This document shows positions 61,179 through 64,000 of a stretch of DNA of 64,000 bases, piece after piece; the stretch's first letter is position 1; each line of letters begins with the position of its first letter. The stretch comes from JACKBK01 sp963707275 (GTDB taxonomy: Bacteria > Chloroflexota > Anaerolineae > JAAEKA01), in the NCBI GenBank assembly GCA_963707275.1, contig CAVPPH010000012.1:54466-118465 (forward strand), read 5' to 3'. The translations under genes were made by a program, and so were the position numbers. Below the pieces are notes generated by a model that did no database searches, was not told the origin of the DNA, and was given only the letters and a program-made list of their open reading frames with translations.

Positions 61179-63967
61179 TGCAGGCTGCAATTGCGCCGGC
61201 GCGGCCGCCTCTAACTGCTTGCGGCTGAAGCGATGGCTGCAAACGGTGCATTTGCCGCCGTCACGCCCGGCCTTGATCACCAGCCCGCCGCAGTCAGGGC
61301 ACGGCGCCGGCAGCGGCTCCTGCCAGACGACGAAGTCACACTCCGGGTAGCGCTCGCAGCCGTAGAAGGTCCGTCCCTTCTTGCTGCGCCGCTCCACCAG
61401 CTCGCCTTCCTTGCACTTCGGACAGGTGACGCCCGTCCTGACGACAAAGGGGCGGGTGTAGCGGCACTCCGGGTAGTTGATGCAGGCGATGAATTTGCCG
61501 AAGCGGCCGAACTTCAACACCAGGTCGCCGCCATCCTCCGGGCACGCCTCGCCAATGGGCTGCGCCAGCAATTCAGCCGGCTTCATGGTGCGCTCTGCCT
61601 CCGCCAACTGTTTCTCCAGCGGCACATAGAAATCGCGCAGCACCTCGACCCAGTCGCGATGGTCGTCGGCGATCTCGTCCAGCGCCTCTTCCATCTTGGC
61701 CGTGTAACCGACGTCGAAGACATCAGGGAAGTGCTCAACCAGCCGGTCGTTGACCGCAAAGCCCAGATCGGTGGGGTAGAGGCGACGCTCGCGCTGTTCC
61801 ACATAGCTGCGGCTCTGAATGGTCGTCATCGTCGGCGCGTAGGTGCTGGGACGGCCGATGCCGTTTTCCTCCAACGCCTTGACCAGCGACGCCTCGGTGT
61901 AGCGCGGCGGCGGCTGGGTGAAGTGCTGATTGGAAAGCAGTTCCAGCAGGTCGAGCAACTCGCCCGTAGTCAGCGCTGGCAGCCAGTTCTCCAGATCGTC
62001 GAAATCGGCATCGTCGCCGGAACCGTTCTTGTCGCCATTGCGCTGATCCTTGCCGTTCTCGTCGCGGCCTTCCACGTAGACACTGAGGAAGCCGGCAAAG
62101 CGGACGCGCGAGCCGCTGGCGCGGAACAGGTACTCCGGGTTGTCCAGCGCGCCGGCCAGCGCAGCCGCCTGCGCCACGGTCAGGGTTGCGTAGGTGCGGG
62201 TCGGCAGCGCGGCGATGTCCACCGAAATCGTGTCGTAGATTGCCGGACCCATCTGGCTGGCAACGAAACGCTTCCAGATCAGGTCGTAGAGCTGGCGCTG
62301 GTCCTTGTTCAGTATCTTCGCCAGCGATTCGGGGGTGCGCATCACCGAGGTGGGGCGGATCGCCTCATGCGCTTCCTGCGCTCCCTTGGCGCGCGTCTTG
62401 TAGATCGGCGGTGACGGCGGCAAGAACTCCGCGCCGTAGCGCTCGCCGATGAACTGGCGCGCCTCGCTCTGCGCCTGCGTGGAGACGTTGACGCTGTCGG
62501 TTCGCATGTAGGTGATCAGACCGACCTGCTCGTCCTTGCCGATGCTGATGCCCTCGTAGAGCTGCTGGGCAGCACGCATCGTCTGGCGGGCATTGTAGCC
62601 CAGCTTGCGCGACGCCTCCTGCTGCAACGTGCTGGTGGTAAACGGCGCAGCGGGCCTGCGCCGCCGCTCGCCCACGCGCACCTCGGAGACGAGATAGTGC
62701 GCGCCCTGCAGGTCGTCGACAATGGCCTGCGTGTCAGCCTCGTTGCCCAGGTTGACCTCTTCGCCGCGCAGCCGATGCAGCTTGGCCAGGAAGTCAGGGC
62801 GGTTTGGCTCGCCACGCGTCTCCTGCTGCGCCAGCCGCGCCCGAATCGACCAGTACTCGATCGCGACGAAGTTCTCGATCTCGCGCTCGCGCTCCACCAC
62901 CAGCCGCACAGCGACTGACTGCACGCGGCCGGCCGAGGTGCGCGTCTGCACCTTGTCCCACAGCAGCGGGCTGATCTTGTAGCCCACCAGCCGGTCGAGG
63001 ATGCGGCGCGCCTGCTGGGCGTTGACCAGATCCATGTCCAGCTCGCGCGGGTGCGAGAAAGCCTCTGCCACCGCGCCGCTGGTGATCTCGTGGAAGACCA
63101 CGCGACGAACGCGCTCCGGCTCGGCCTCGGTAGCCTCCATCACGTGCCAGGCGATCGCCTCGCCCTCCCGGTCAGGGTCGGTGGCCAGGTAGACCTCGCT
63201 GGCCTTATCGACCTCGGATTTCAATTCCTTGACCCGCTTGCGCGCGTCGTTGGGAACGCGATAGGTCGGCTCGAAGTCGTTCTCGACGTCTACCGAAAGC
63301 TGCGACTTCAGCAGATCGCGCACGTGGCCGACCGACGCTTCACCGTATACCCCTTGCCCAGGAAGCGGCCCACCGTGCGCGCCTTGGCCGGTGACTCGAC
63401 GATCACCAGCTTGCCGCTGCGGCGACCGGACGGCTTGGCGCTGCCCGATTTGGCGCTCGTCTTTCGCTTGGCTGATTTCGCCTTGGAACTGGCCGGCTTG
63501 CTTTTGCTGCTGGCCTTGCGCGTCTTTGTGACCACAGGAGGCGGCAGCCCCTCGTGCGCGGGCGTCGCCCCGATCTTGAACAGGTCGGTGCCGCAGACCG
63601 AACAGGCGCCGCGCGCGCCGGGCCGTCCATTGCCCATGAACACCGCCCTGCCATCGATCATGGTGCGGGTCGTCTTGCACTTGACGCAATAGGACTCGAC
63701 AGGGGTCGTCAGCGGCGCGGAGATGTCCTCCGGCGCGGGGCCGTCGGCGGCTGGCTTGCTGGTCTTCTTTTCCTTGGCGGCCTTCGGCTTCGCCTCGACG
63801 GCCGGCTTCGGCAGTGTCGCGTGCGCTTCGGTGCCGCCCATGCGGTTCAGCCGCGTGCCGCAGACGCTGCAAACGCCTTTGGTCGCGGGGCTGCCATTGC
63901 TCAGCCAGACCGGCTCAGCATCGGCCATTTCTCGTTTCGTCTTGCACTTCGTGCAGTATGCTTCCAT
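61176..63967 (-). CDS. topA: DNA topoisomerase I with two N-terminal zinc ribbons, one frame break
   Basis: TopA relaxes negative supercoils. The protein starts with two DUF5679-like zinc ribbons (YCTKCKTKREM with CSVCGTRLNRMG, and YCVKCKTTRTM with CSVCGTDLFKIG) and a Lys/Ser-rich linker, then the Toprim domain (KLVIVESPAKARTVGRFLGK; YLATDPDREGEAIAWH), the catalytic tyrosine in GLITYMRTDSVNVS, GIGRPSTYAPTMTTI, and three C-terminal zinc fingers (CPKCKEGELVERRSKKGRTF, CPDCGG). The frame changes near 63345, just after FLGKGYTVK. Repaired length ~930 residues. An acidic low-complexity insert (DENGKDQRNGDKNGSGDD) is present in the core. ATG 63967 starts directly at the first ribbon. Confidence 0.94.
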
Positions 63968-64000
63968 AAACCTGATCTAACCTTCATCCTTTGCGACGGA

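Overview
The window looks like a chromosomal segment of a GC-rich bacterium, most likely Chloroflexota (Anaerolineae/Caldilineae type). This is inferred from protein families: TopA with N-terminal zinc ribbons, a split set of two-component propeller kinases, AI-2E/BrkB/CarD clusters and a sphingosine-1-phosphate-lyase-like decarboxylase. No rRNA gene is present to confirm it. There is no prophage, CRISPR array or intact transposase. One tRNA-Glu gene and one tRNA-Glu-derived transcription unit are present.

A striking technical feature is about 31 single-reading-frame breaks inside otherwise well conserved genes (nadC, typA, argF, tauE-like, a large sensor kinase, tex, dgt, topA and others). 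Most are best explained by one extra base outside a long homopolymer, so I read them mainly as residual sequencing/assembly errors and annotate these genes across the breaks. A few loci (phosphoketolase, methyltransferase, MFS, GH94 and CarD remnants) are truly truncated.

Layout. 0-8.6 kb: small stress/metabolic genes (DUF1801, PPOX, SDR, Dabb), nadC with an RHH/HNH pair, typA, the S1P-lyase homologue and a membrane zinc peptidase. 8.7-20.7 kb: argF, an SLC13/RCK permease with an SDR, transporters, a secreted heme/propeller/dockerin protein, and a GlcD-GlcE fusion. 20.9-25.4 kb: an NPP-type phosphodiesterase, two microcompartment vertex proteins plus a class II aldolase (a shell-less satellite BMC locus), then a fluoride-riboswitch operon (crcB, DUF190-CBS). 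25.5-27.7 kb: tRNA-Glu and a GAF kinase/NarL regulator pair.

27.9-33.6 kb and 47.7-52 kb are two related envelope-stress clusters. They hold GlsB-, YtxH- and CsbD-like small proteins, an 11-mer-repeat LEA-like protein, CarD, two AI-2E transporters, BrkB, a zinc-ribbon protein, and a GH13 enzyme. A roughly 100-bp upstream module ending in a TATGCT -10 element occurs three times in front of them. The zinc-ribbon gene is present as two near-identical copies that flank a 14.3-kb segment. That segment carries a HAD/sulfatase/anSME cassette, small membrane proteins, and a giant propeller sensor kinase with its NarL regulator, and its edges are marked by gene remnants.

52-64 kb returns to housekeeping genes: GNAT, fasciclin, ferritin, tex and dgt from a mirrored divergent promoter, a membrane protein, a XerC/D recombinase and topA, with palindromic intergenic repeats between them.
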